A stretch of 7,945 nt of DNA, from positions 1-7,945 of the forward strand of contig JAHRWJ010000087.1 of NCBI GenBank assembly GCA_019090185.1, given 5' to 3'. Made by a program: the position numbers and the translations under genes. The number at the start of each line of letters is the position of its first letter. The stretch's first letter is position 1. Of the stretch, positions 1 through 6,294 are shown in pieces. The stretch is from Immundisolibacteraceae bacterium (GTDB lineage Bacteria; Pseudomonadota; Gammaproteobacteria; Immundisolibacterales; Immundisolibacteraceae). The notes below the pieces were generated by a model, which made no database searches, was not told the origin of the DNA, and saw only the letters and a program-made list of their open reading frames with translations.

Positions 1-48
1 CGGGCGCGATACCGGTGCTGATTTGTTTGATCTGAGTTGATGAGATTC
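1..48. other. left-edge sequence, no supported gene
   Basis: No coding call is supported here. Short open stretches on the plus strand end at stop codons at 33-35 and 38-40, so the C-terminus of an upstream gene could lie here, but about a dozen residues are too few to identify. In related gammaproteobacteria corB often follows a cytochrome c assembly-like gene (ypjD); the fragment is too short to test that. Confidence 0.3.
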
Positions 49-76
49 TTGACTCCTACTGTCCTGTGGCTAAATA
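49..76 (+). promoter_or_regulatory. candidate sigma-70 promoter for the corB-like gene
   Basis: TTGACT at 49-54 matches the -35 consensus at five of six positions. It is followed after 16 bases by TAAATA at 71-76, a weak -10 (three of six). A transcript would start near 83 and carry a short leader into the TTG start at 111. The -35 is good and the -10 poor, so this is only a candidate. Confidence 0.35.
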
Positions 77-96
77 CTTCGCCTCCCTAAGTAACT

Positions 97-109
97 GAGG
101 TATTACCTC
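97..109 (+). promoter_or_regulatory. Shine-Dalgarno inside a small hairpin before the corB-like start
   Basis: GAGG at 97-100 is the only plausible ribosome binding site for the TTG start at 111, with a 10-base spacer. The same bases form the 5' arm of a perfect 5-bp inverted repeat, GAGGT (97-101) with ACCTC (105-109), separated by ATT. A T-G wobble at 96/110 can extend it. If it folds in the mRNA it would hide the binding site and, together with the TTG codon, keep translation low. The stem is short, so the effect is uncertain. Confidence 0.4.
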
Positions 110-110
110 G

Positions 111-1397
111 TTGGATTCAGTCCCCCTGGCGGTGTTATTAGCGCTGCTGTTTTTTCTGATTATTTGTTCGGCTTTCTTTTCAGGCTCTGAAACAGCCCTG
201 ATGGCGTTGAATCGTTATCGGCTGAGGCATTTGGTCGCGCAAAACAACCCAGCGGCACTGCGTACCCAGGCGCTATTAAATCGCCCCGACCGGCTGCTGG
301 CAGTGATCTTGCTCGGCAACAATGTGGTCAATATTCTTGCCACCGTACTGGCCACCGTGATTGCGTTGCGCTTCTGGGGTGAAAGTGGCCTCGCGCTAGG
401 TACGGGACTTCTGACCATCGTGGTGCTTTTATTTGCCGAGGTTGCACCCAAAACCCTGGCTGCAATTAAGCCAGAAAGGGTGGCGTTGCCTGCCTCCTGG
501 TTACTTACCCTGCTGCTGTTTATTAGTTATCCATTTGTCCGTTTGATTAATGGTTTTTCAAATTCCCTGTTGCGGCTGTTTGGCGTTAACACTACCGATG
601 CTTCCGGGGCTCAATTGAGCCGTGAAGAGGTCAAAACCTTTCTTAACGATACCGGCGGGCATCAAATTCAGGCAGATCAGCTGGAAATGTTGCTACGGAT
701 TCTGGACATGAATTCAGTGGTGGTCGATGACGTGATGGTGCCGCGGCCAGAACTGGATTTGCTTGATTTAGATGATGGCTGGGAAGAGCTGCGCGAGCAG
801 ATCATAACCAGTCCTTACAGCCGTTTGCCGGTCTGTCGCGGTGGTATCGATAATTTGTTGGGGATTGTCTCCTGCCGACGAGTGATTCCTCTATTAGGTG
901 ACGATGAAGCTGATAGCAAACTGATTGAGGCTCACTTACAGCCGGCCGAGTTTGTGCCAGAGGGCACAACCCTGACCAACCAGCTACTTAACTTTCGTCA
1001 AAACCGATCCCGGTTGGTGATGGTGGTGAATGAATATGGTGACCCGATTGGGCTGGTCACCCTGGAAGATGTGATGGCAGAGATTGTCGGTGAATTGTCC
1101 GACAAACAGGCATTGCTGCCCGGGGTTGTTCATTCTCAGGATGATAATAGTTTTCTGGTAAGGGCCAGTGTTACGGTTCGTGAACTCAACCGGCAGATGG
1201 ACTGGAGCCTGCCAGAGGAGGGCGCGAAAACCCTTAATGGTCAAATACTCGATTATTTAGAGGAGATTCCAGCCACCGGCATGAGTATTCGGTTGGGTGG
1301 ATACCCGGTAGAAATTATAAAAACCGAGGATAACGCCGTGGTGATGGTTCGTATTCGCCCGGATCGAAAAATTGAGGATGTTGACGAGGCTCCTTAA
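111..1397 (+). CDS. corB: CorB/YfjD-like CNNM-family membrane transporter (DUF21-CBS-CorC_HlyC)
   Basis: This 428-residue inner-membrane protein belongs to the CNNM/CorB/HlyC-CorC family, implicated in Mg2+ (and Co2+) efflux or homeostasis. The DUF21 membrane domain spans roughly residues 1-195, with hydrophobic segments near 5-25, 62-85, 95-118 and 125-148. It carries family-typical motifs SGSETALMALNRYRLRH (24-40), GNNVVNI (69-75) and AEVAPKTLA (109-117). Two CBS domains follow (about 200-330, including VVNEYGDPIGLVTLEDV at 305-321), then a CorC_HlyC domain (about 345-418). Length and architecture match E. coli YfjD. The TTG start is chosen because it aligns with the YfjD N-terminus and keeps the whole first helix. 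The gene ends with tandem stops TAA TAA (1395-1400). The flavoprotein gene follows after 41 bases, so cotranscription is likely. Family assignment is secure; the transported ion is inferred from the family. Confidence 0.93.
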   Translation: MDSVPLAVLLALLFFLIICSAFFSGSETALMALNRYRLRHLVAQNNPAALRTQALLNRPDRLLAVILLGNNVVNILATVLATVIALRFWGESGLALGTGLLTIVVLLFAEVAPKTLAAIKPERVALPASWLLTLLLFISYPFVRLINGFSNSLLRLFGVNTTDASGAQLSREEVKTFLNDTGGHQIQADQLEMLLRILDMNSVVVDDVMVPRPELDLLDLDDGWEELREQIITSPYSRLPVCRGGIDNLLGIVSCRRVIPLLGDDEADSKLIEAHLQPAEFVPEGTTLTNQLLNFRQNRSRLVMVVNEYGDPIGLVTLEDVMAEIVGELSDKQALLPGVVHSQDDNSFLVRASVTVRELNRQMDWSLPEEGAKTLNGQILDYLEEIPATGMSIRLGGYPVEIIKTEDNAVVMVRIRPDRKIEDVDEAP

Positions 1398-1425
1398 TAA
1401 GAAAACAGTAGCAACTAGCGCGTTA

Positions 1426-1437
1426 AAGGAGAGGAGA
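1426..1437 (+). promoter_or_regulatory. double Shine-Dalgarno of the flavoprotein gene
   Basis: Two purine-rich matches lie side by side, AAAGGAG (1426-1432) and GAGGAGA (1431-1437), directly before the ATG at 1439. The upstream one is better spaced (about 7 bases). This contrasts with the weak, possibly masked site of the preceding gene and suggests stronger translation of the second gene. Confidence 0.6.
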
Positions 1438-1438
1438 G

Positions 1439-2407
1439 ATGGAGCAGGAATTTGATTTGAACACACCCTTTTGTCAACTGGTGGGTATTGATTTGCCGGT
1501 TGTGCTTGCGGGGATGGGAGGGGTCTCCTGGCCTGAGCTGGTGGCGGCGGTCTCCAACGCTGGTGGCTTGGGTATTTACGGGGCAGCCGGCCTTGAGCCG
1601 GATGAAATTCGGGCAGGTATTCGCACTATAAAATCCTTGACTGACAAGCCCTGGGCGCTGGACCTACTGGTGCCTTTACCCGGCGTTTTTGACGACCAGA
1701 TTGACGTCATGTTTGAAGAGCAGGTGCCTATTTTTCTCAGCGCATTGGGCATCCCTGGCTGGATTATTCCTCGGGCCAAAGATGCCGGAATGTTGATAGG
1801 TGCCATGGTCGGTGCACCGCGACATGCTCAGAAAGCCCGTCAAGCGGGTATCGATTTTGTTGTTGCTCAGGGTACCGAGGCGGGTGGTCACACCGGCAAT
1901 ATTGGTTTGATGACACTATTGCCACAGGTGGTTGCCGCGGCCGGGGATATGCCGGTGCTCGCCGCCGGTGGCATCGCCAACGGTGCTGGATTAGTTGCTG
2001 CGATGGCCCTGGGTGCTCAGGCGGCGGTGGTTGGTACCCGGTTTATTGCCAGTGATGAGGCCCATGCAGCGGACTCCTGGAAACAGCGGATACTGGAGTC
2101 CGGTGCCAACGACACCACACTTACGCGCTGCTATACCGGCAAGCAGATTCGTACCCTACGTAATGAATATACCCAATCCTGGGTGGGTCGCGAAGATCAG
2201 ATACTGGCGTTTCCGGCGCAGATGGAGGTCTCTCGCGAAGCCGACGTGCTGGACCTGCTGGGGACTTCAGATGACCCGGACCGGGGCTGTTTACCCACCG
2301 GTCAGGGCTGTGGTTTGATTGACCAGGTCAAACCTGCTGCCTTGATTGTTGCTGAGATGGTTGAAGAGGCCCAGGTTGCGCTGGCAGGGTTGCCCGCGAG
2401 GATCTAA
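1439..2407 (+). CDS. nitronate monooxygenase (2-nitropropane dioxygenase) family flavoprotein
   Basis: This is a 322-residue cytoplasmic FMN-binding TIM-barrel protein of the nitronate monooxygenase family, which oxidises alkyl nitronates with O2. Some members are instead NADH:quinone reductases or enoyl-reductase relatives, so the substrate here is not settled. The N-terminal barrel strand carries PVVLAGMGGVSWPELVAAVS (20-39) and AGGLGIYG (41-48). QGTEAGGHTG (144-153) is the family signature around the catalytic-type histidine (His151). LAAGGIANGAGLVAAMALG (174-192) followed by VVGTRF (197-202) is the FMN-phosphate-binding end of the barrel. The C-terminus has PTGQGCGLI (286-294), also typical. 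The ATG at 1439 has a strong ribosome binding site and gives a normal family N-terminus. The gene lies 41 bases after the corB-like gene and converges with alr. No functional link to ion transport is visible. Confidence 0.9.
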   Translation: MEQEFDLNTPFCQLVGIDLPVVLAGMGGVSWPELVAAVSNAGGLGIYGAAGLEPDEIRAGIRTIKSLTDKPWALDLLVPLPGVFDDQIDVMFEEQVPIFLSALGIPGWIIPRAKDAGMLIGAMVGAPRHAQKARQAGIDFVVAQGTEAGGHTGNIGLMTLLPQVVAAAGDMPVLAAGGIANGAGLVAAMALGAQAAVVGTRFIASDEAHAADSWKQRILESGANDTTLTRCYTGKQIRTLRNEYTQSWVGREDQILAFPAQMEVSREADVLDLLGTSDDPDRGCLPTGQGCGLIDQVKPAALIVAEMVEEAQVALAGLPARI

Positions 2408-2435
2408 AGTCTGTCTGGGGCCAGGTTAGTGCTAT

Positions 2436-2473
2436 TTAGCCCAACCGCGTGAGTTTGGCGGGTTTGAGGCTAA
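2436..2473. terminator. imperfect inverted repeat between convergent genes, possible terminator
   Basis: TTAGCC (2436-2441) pairs with GGCTAA (2468-2473). Inside it CAA and CCGC (2442-2448) can pair with TTG (2464-2466) and GCGG (2458-2461), giving about 13 bp with three single-base bulges on the 3' side and a 9-base loop. It sits between the two stop codons and covers the alr stop (2470-2472). Neither strand has a following U-run, so it is not a textbook intrinsic terminator. It may act as a weak bidirectional terminator or mRNA 3'-end stabiliser. Confidence 0.35.
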
Positions 2474-3546
2474 CCAACATATTCGGTCTCTGCCTGCCTG
2501 CCCAGGTTGGTTAAGATTTCATAACCAATGGTATTAGCAGCGCTAGCCAGCTCATCGATGCTGACCAGCGGACCGATCAGGTTGGCCATCTCTCCAACTG
2601 CGATAGCCGATGCGGGCAGGTCACTGATGTCGACACTGATCAAATCCATCGAGACCTTGCCGACAACCGGGGCTAGCCAGTTACCAATCTGAACCTGCCC
2701 CAGGTTACTTGCCTGACGGGGGTAGCCATCTGCGTAACCGGCAGCGATGGTGGCCAGGCGACTGCCGGGCTGCATCGTGGCGGTTGCGCCATAGCCGACG
2801 CTGCAAGTTTGATTCAGTTGGCGGATTTGCAGAATGGGTGCGCTCACCGATAGTACGGCTTGCATGGGGTTATTCTGGTCGGGCTGGGGGTTCACACCGT
2901 AAAGTGCAGCCCCCGCTCGGCAGAGGTCAAAATGGAATGCTGGGTCAAGATAAACCGCGCTGGAATTGGCCAGGCTTTTGATGGTTTCAGGTAAACCATT
3001 GCTCAGGCTAGTAAACAGGGCTAACTGCTGTTGATTCATTGCAGACTGAGGTTGTTCAGCACAGGACAAATGGCTGACGAGCAGTTTAATGTTGAGTGAA
3101 TTTAGCAGCCCTACATTGGCTTTAACCGCTTCAAATTCTGCAATCGTTAACCCGAGTCGCTGCATGCCGGTATCAACATGAATGGCGCAGCCATGTTCGG
3201 TGACCTCAGCAGCGCTAGACCAGGCATTAATATCATCGAGGCTATTGAGCACGGGAATGAGTCGGGCCTGGTGAAAGTTTTGTGGCTGGTTGGTGCTTAA
3301 GCCATTGAGAACAAAAATAGTTTCCTCTGTCAGTTGGCTTCGTAGCGTTAGTCCCTCTTTAAAAGTTGCGACAAAAAAATGTCTACAGCCTGCCTGTGCA
3401 AGTCTTTTTGCAATCGAGGTCATTCCCAGGCCATAACCATCGGCCTTGACCACAGCCCCAATTTCGCTAGTCGACGCGCGTTTTTGTAAACGCCGAAAAT
3501 TCTCTTCGATAAAGCTCAGATTGATGGTTCGCTTGATTTCTCGCAT
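2470..3546 (-). CDS. alr: alanine racemase (PLP-dependent)
   Basis: Alanine racemase interconverts L- and D-alanine in the cytoplasm, supplying D-alanine for peptidoglycan. The 358-residue length is normal. The PLP Schiff-base lysine is Lys34 in AVVKADGYGLG (31-41). The second catalytic base is Tyr252 in CSVGYGATAT (248-257). Other family positions are present: Arg130 in DTGMQRLG (125-132), His159 in SHLSCAE (158-164), ANSS (193-196), Arg210 in CRAGAALYG (209-217), GYADGYPR (270-277), Met300-Asp301 in GKVSMD (296-301), and Tyr342 in GYEILTNLGR (341-350). The start is the ATG read from 3546, which puts Lys34 at the usual distance from the N-terminus. No clear Shine-Dalgarno precedes it: the upstream mRNA reads CTAGAAAAAACCA. 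The gene is divergent from the FHA gene and convergent with the flavoprotein gene. All catalytic residues are intact, so it should be active. Confidence 0.96.
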   Translation of the reverse strand: MREIKRTINLSFIEENFRRLQKRASTSEIGAVVKADGYGLGMTSIAKRLAQAGCRHFFVATFKEGLTLRSQLTEETIFVLNGLSTNQPQNFHQARLIPVLNSLDDINAWSSAAEVTEHGCAIHVDTGMQRLGLTIAEFEAVKANVGLLNSLNIKLLVSHLSCAEQPQSAMNQQQLALFTSLSNGLPETIKSLANSSAVYLDPAFHFDLCRAGAALYGVNPQPDQNNPMQAVLSVSAPILQIRQLNQTCSVGYGATATMQPGSRLATIAAGYADGYPRQASNLGQVQIGNWLAPVVGKVSMDLISVDISDLPASAIAVGEMANLIGPLVSIDELASAANTIGYEILTNLGRQAETEYVG

Positions 3547-3806
3547 TGGTTTTTTCTAGAGACCCTGATGATGACCCGGAGCTATTTTGAAGGCAAAGTC
3601 TGAAACAGTGAACCGGATGGTGAAAAAGTGTTGTTGTGGGCTGATTAGGGATCGGGATTGGTCAGTTGTGGTTAACAGCTAACATAGGCAATGCGAGGTT
3701 TTTTTTGCCATAATAGCCTTGATGATTTTTGAGTAGCTTTTAGGTCTAAATATAACGCGTTGTTTCGCAATCTGGGGAGGTTGAGAAGCCACATTAGGGA
3801 GGTTAA
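3547..3806. other. divergent intergenic region between alr and the FHA gene
   Basis: This 260-base region must carry the leftward alr promoter and the rightward promoter of the FHA gene. Visible elements are an eight-T run (3699-3706), a small hyphenated palindrome GTTA/TAAC (3671-3683) and the rightward promoter candidate listed separately. An alternative rightward promoter would be TAGGCA (3685-3690) with CATAAT (3709-3714) after 18 bases. I could not pick a convincing alr promoter on the minus strand. No convincing small gene or structured RNA is seen. Confidence 0.6.
3729..3756 (+). promoter_or_regulatory. candidate sigma-70 promoter for the FHA/PEGA operon
   Basis: TTGAGT (3729-3734, four of six consensus) is separated by 16 bases from TATAAC (3751-3756, five of six) within an AT-rich stretch. 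Transcription would begin near 3763, leaving a leader of about 45 bases with AGGGAGG (3796-3802) before the ATG at 3807. This is the best promoter match in the divergent region. Confidence 0.5.
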
Positions 3807-6266
3807 ATGCTGGAACTCAGATTCAAGAACCGAAGTTACTCGGCGGTGGTCATCGACCGACCACGGATTACGCTGGGTTCCGACCCGGGAAATGATGTGG
3901 TGCTGCCGGAGAGTGGTGTCGCAGAGTTTCAGATGGAGCTGTTTCGTCAGGATGGTCAGGTTCTGGCAGTCGATTTGACCGGTAGTGGCTGCAAAAAAAA
4001 TGGCGAGCCGATCCAGGGTTCTGACGCCATCGTCGGTGGTGATTTATTGAGCCTGGAATCGATTGAAATCGAAGTGGTTGATCCGTTATTAGCCACCGAG
4101 AAATTCGATGCTTCAGATTTACTCGCCGCTGATCGGGTACCCGAACCGGTAGACGTTATTAGCGCCGGAGTTGAGGGCAATGAGATGGCCGCCGTATTGG
4201 CTGCTGCCAACGATAGCTCTTCTGCGTGGAGTTTAAAGGGGCTGAATGAGTCGGTCGTCGGCTTGCGCTTTCCTTTGGGGGGCAAGGTTGTGATCGGCCG
4301 TGATCCGAGTTGTGACCTGGTGCTTGATTTGCCACAAATTTCGCGACGTCACACCGAAATCGAAGTGCTCAATTCTCAACTTTTTTTACGGGACCTGGGC
4401 TCCACCAATGGCAGTAGCGTCAACGGTCAGTCAGTCAGTTCGGCAACCGTTCGTCCCGGAGATACCGTTAGTATTGATGTGGTCGAATTTGAGGTCGAAG
4501 GCCCGGATGATGATCAGGAAAACACCATTGCACGTAGTTTCGCAATTGATACAAACGCCCCGATAGGCCCCTATTTATTGATCCGTTCCGGTGATCGGGC
4601 CGGCGAAAAAATATTGCTGGTTAACAGCCGTTACAGCATCGGTCGTACGCCGGGCAACGATATTGTGCTTGAGGATCAGAGCATCTCCAAACGCCATGCG
4701 CTTATTATCCGTACTGATGGTGGTTGGAAGATAGAGGATTGTGAATCCACCAACGGCACCTCTATCAACGGTGAAACCGTGATGGGAGGTCAACTGCATC
4801 ATGCTGATCGAGTACGCGTTGGTAGTATAAAAATAGCCTTCATCGTGCCGGATATGCAGGAAAAGGAAAAGGTCGGCGAGGTTCCGCCTGTGGCAGGGTT
4901 TGATCCAAACGCCACCATGCGATCGGTCGCCATGAAAATGCCCCGTGATTACAGAAATTACTACCTGGGCGGCGGTGTTGGTGCGATCCTCCTATTGATG
5001 ATTGTGGCCGGTTTGATGTTGGTTGATCGAGCGCCTCGGGTAGAACTGGAATCGATTACGGCGCCTTTGACCATTTCTTCTCTTTGGCATCGTCAGTTGC
5101 CAGGGCAACGCAGTTATCCGACTGCGCCGTTATTAGCCGATATCAATGGTGATGGTTATCTGGATGTGGCTATTGCTGATGGTGGTGGTCATTTGTTGGT
5201 GCTCGACGGAGAAGAAGGTAAACGAATCTTTGATATGCCGGTGGCCGGACGGGTAGTGGCCGGGCCGGTGGCAGCAGATCTCACCGGTGACGGCATCGAC
5301 GATCTAGTGATTGCCAGTTATGAAGGGTTGGTTTATGCCGTTAATGGCAAAGCCCAGGTGCTCTGGAAAACCGCGTTTGATAGCGGTTATGGCATGATTA
5401 AGCAACGGGCTGAGTTGCGCGACTTGACCGCTAGTGGCACGCCAGACCTACTGTTAGCGAGCAGCGATAAAGGGCTGGTTGCCCTGGACGGCGGCAGTGG
5501 CCGTGAACTATGGAATAGCAGTGCTATTGGTCTGAAAGGAGCCAGTGGAATTCCGTTGTCGGTGGGACTAACCGATGACGATGGTGATGAACTAGTGGTC
5601 ACCACCTCAATAGGTGAGGTATGGGCGCTGTCGGTTGGGACTGGTGGGTTGAGTGCACTCTGGACCAGAGAACTTCCCGAAGGTCTGGTTTCATCTCCGG
5701 TCAGTGCGATGTCTGAGCAGGGCAGGATCATCATCGTGGCTTCAAAGCCTGGCGGAATCTACGGATTGTTTGGTAACAGTGGATTGATCGCGTGGCGTTT
5801 TTCAGATCACGGTCCCTATGCAGCTGCGCCGGTGGTAGTGACCAATGCGGATGGCACTGATCAGGTGGTGGTGGTTTCACAGTCTGGCGTGGCTACCGCG
5901 CTGACCGTTAGCGGTGGCAAAACCATCTGGCAGCGTGAGGTTGGTGAGCAGGTACTGGCTGACGTGGCACTGTTTGATGTCACCAATGATGGACAGGCCG
6001 ATCTGCTGCTGGCTGATCGAAGCGGTCGTCTTATCGCGATTGATTCTACAAACGGAAAGTTGCTGGTTTCTTCTGAGAAACAGTCGGCGGCGGGATATCT
6101 GGCATCGCCGGTGATTGGTGATATCAACAACGACCAGCTAGCTGAAGTGGTTGTTGCTGATCAGAAAGGTGGCATTACCGCCTATACCATTAACCGCTCT
6201 TTGCTGCCTGGGACCACGCCCTGGGCAAGGTCCCAGCATTTACGTGTCGGTCGTTCTCTGAATTAA
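3807..6266 (+). CDS. triple-FHA, single-pass membrane protein with periplasmic FG-GAP/PQQ-like beta-propeller
   Basis: The product has 819 residues; I know no named gene with this architecture. FHA-type domains, known to bind phosphothreonine peptides, sit at about 1-92, 150-232 and 260-346. The second and third keep the signature residues: GRD (164-166), SRRH (179-182), GSTNGSSVNG (198-207); and GR (279-280), SKRH (294-297), ESTNGTSING (313-322). The first has GSDPGND (24-30) but lacks the SRRH and STNG motifs. A single hydrophobic helix (385-406) is preceded by basic residues (MKMPRDYR), predicting N-in/C-out topology. Residues about 425-799 form a propeller with FG-GAP Asp motifs DINGDGYLD (445-453), DLTGDGIDD (491-499), DVTNDGQAD (724-732) and DINNDQLAE (772-780). 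Regular Trp residues (520, 569, 619, 663, 708) look PQQ/BamB-like; I count roughly eight blades. The start has AGGGAGG four bases upstream, a slightly tight spacing. The lipoprotein gene follows, probably in the same operon. Inference: it couples cytoplasmic phospho-signals to the periplasm. Confidence 0.88.
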   Translation: MLELRFKNRSYSAVVIDRPRITLGSDPGNDVVLPESGVAEFQMELFRQDGQVLAVDLTGSGCKKNGEPIQGSDAIVGGDLLSLESIEIEVVDPLLATEKFDASDLLAADRVPEPVDVISAGVEGNEMAAVLAAANDSSSAWSLKGLNESVVGLRFPLGGKVVIGRDPSCDLVLDLPQISRRHTEIEVLNSQLFLRDLGSTNGSSVNGQSVSSATVRPGDTVSIDVVEFEVEGPDDDQENTIARSFAIDTNAPIGPYLLIRSGDRAGEKILLVNSRYSIGRTPGNDIVLEDQSISKRHALIIRTDGGWKIEDCESTNGTSINGETVMGGQLHHADRVRVGSIKIAFIVPDMQEKEKVGEVPPVAGFDPNATMRSVAMKMPRDYRNYYLGGGVGAILLLMIVAGLMLVDRAPRVELESITAPLTISSLWHRQLPGQRSYPTAPLLADINGDGYLDVAIADGGGHLLVLDGEEGKRIFDMPVAGRVVAGPVAADLTGDGIDDLVIASYEGLVYAVNGKAQVLWKTAFDSGYGMIKQRAELRDLTASGTPDLLLASSDKGLVALDGGSGRELWNSSAIGLKGASGIPLSVGLTDDDGDELVVTTSIGEVWALSVGTGGLSALWTRELPEGLVSSPVSAMSEQGRIIIVASKPGGIYGLFGNSGLIAWRFSDHGPYAAAPVVVTNADGTDQVVVVSQSGVATALTVSGGKTIWQREVGEQVLADVALFDVTNDGQADLLLADRSGRLIAIDSTNGKLLVSSEKQSAAGYLASPVIGDINNDQLAEVVVADQKGGITAYTINRSLLPGTTPWARSQHLRVGRSLN
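6208..6236 (+). other. GC-rich hairpin near the 3' end of the FHA gene
   Basis: CTGGGACC (6208-6215) and GGTCCCAG (6229-6236) are perfect 8-bp inverted arms around a 13-base loop, within which GCC/GGC can add a short inner stem. It lies inside the last 60 bases of the coding region, about 30 bases before the stop, and encodes part of PGTTPWARSQ. No U-run follows, so it is not a standard terminator. It could slow RNA polymerase or protect the upstream mRNA, giving unequal expression of the two genes. Confidence 0.4.
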
Positions 6267-6294
6267 ATTAGGTTTAGCTGATTTGTTGTTGATA

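Noticed and set aside
601..627. Palindrome GGCTCAATTGAGCC (608-621) with flanking CTTC/GAAG arms in the corB-like gene
   Set aside because: A 14-bp perfect palindrome is expected about once in two windows of this size by chance, and it sits in a coding linker. No regulatory role is supported.
1995..2318. Open frame of 107 codons on the plus strand in another frame of the flavoprotein gene
   Set aside because: It overlaps the FMN-binding part of a clear family member; Trp/Arg/Pro-rich translation is typical of an out-of-frame shadow.
3687..3709. GGCAA/TTGCC inverted arms around a T-run, considered as an intrinsic terminator
   Set aside because: The T-run lies within the loop rather than after the stem, and no gene points into it from the left, since alr is transcribed away from it.
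3993..4000. Run of eight A in the FHA gene, a possible slippage or phase-variation tract
   Set aside because: It simply encodes Lys63-Lys64-Asn65 and the frame is intact on both sides. A single short run is not evidence for phase variation; a T7 run at 4381-4387 and an A7 run at 3373-3379 in alr are similar.
5387..5734. Open frame of 115 codons on the minus strand
   Set aside because: It is antisense to the propeller-coding region; the Ser/Pro-rich translation reflects the Gly/Asp-rich codons of the real gene.
3807..6266. FHA gene as a type VI secretion Fha/TagH component
   Set aside because: TagH-type proteins carry one FHA domain and a different C-terminal domain, not a membrane helix followed by a propeller. 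No other type VI gene is in the window.
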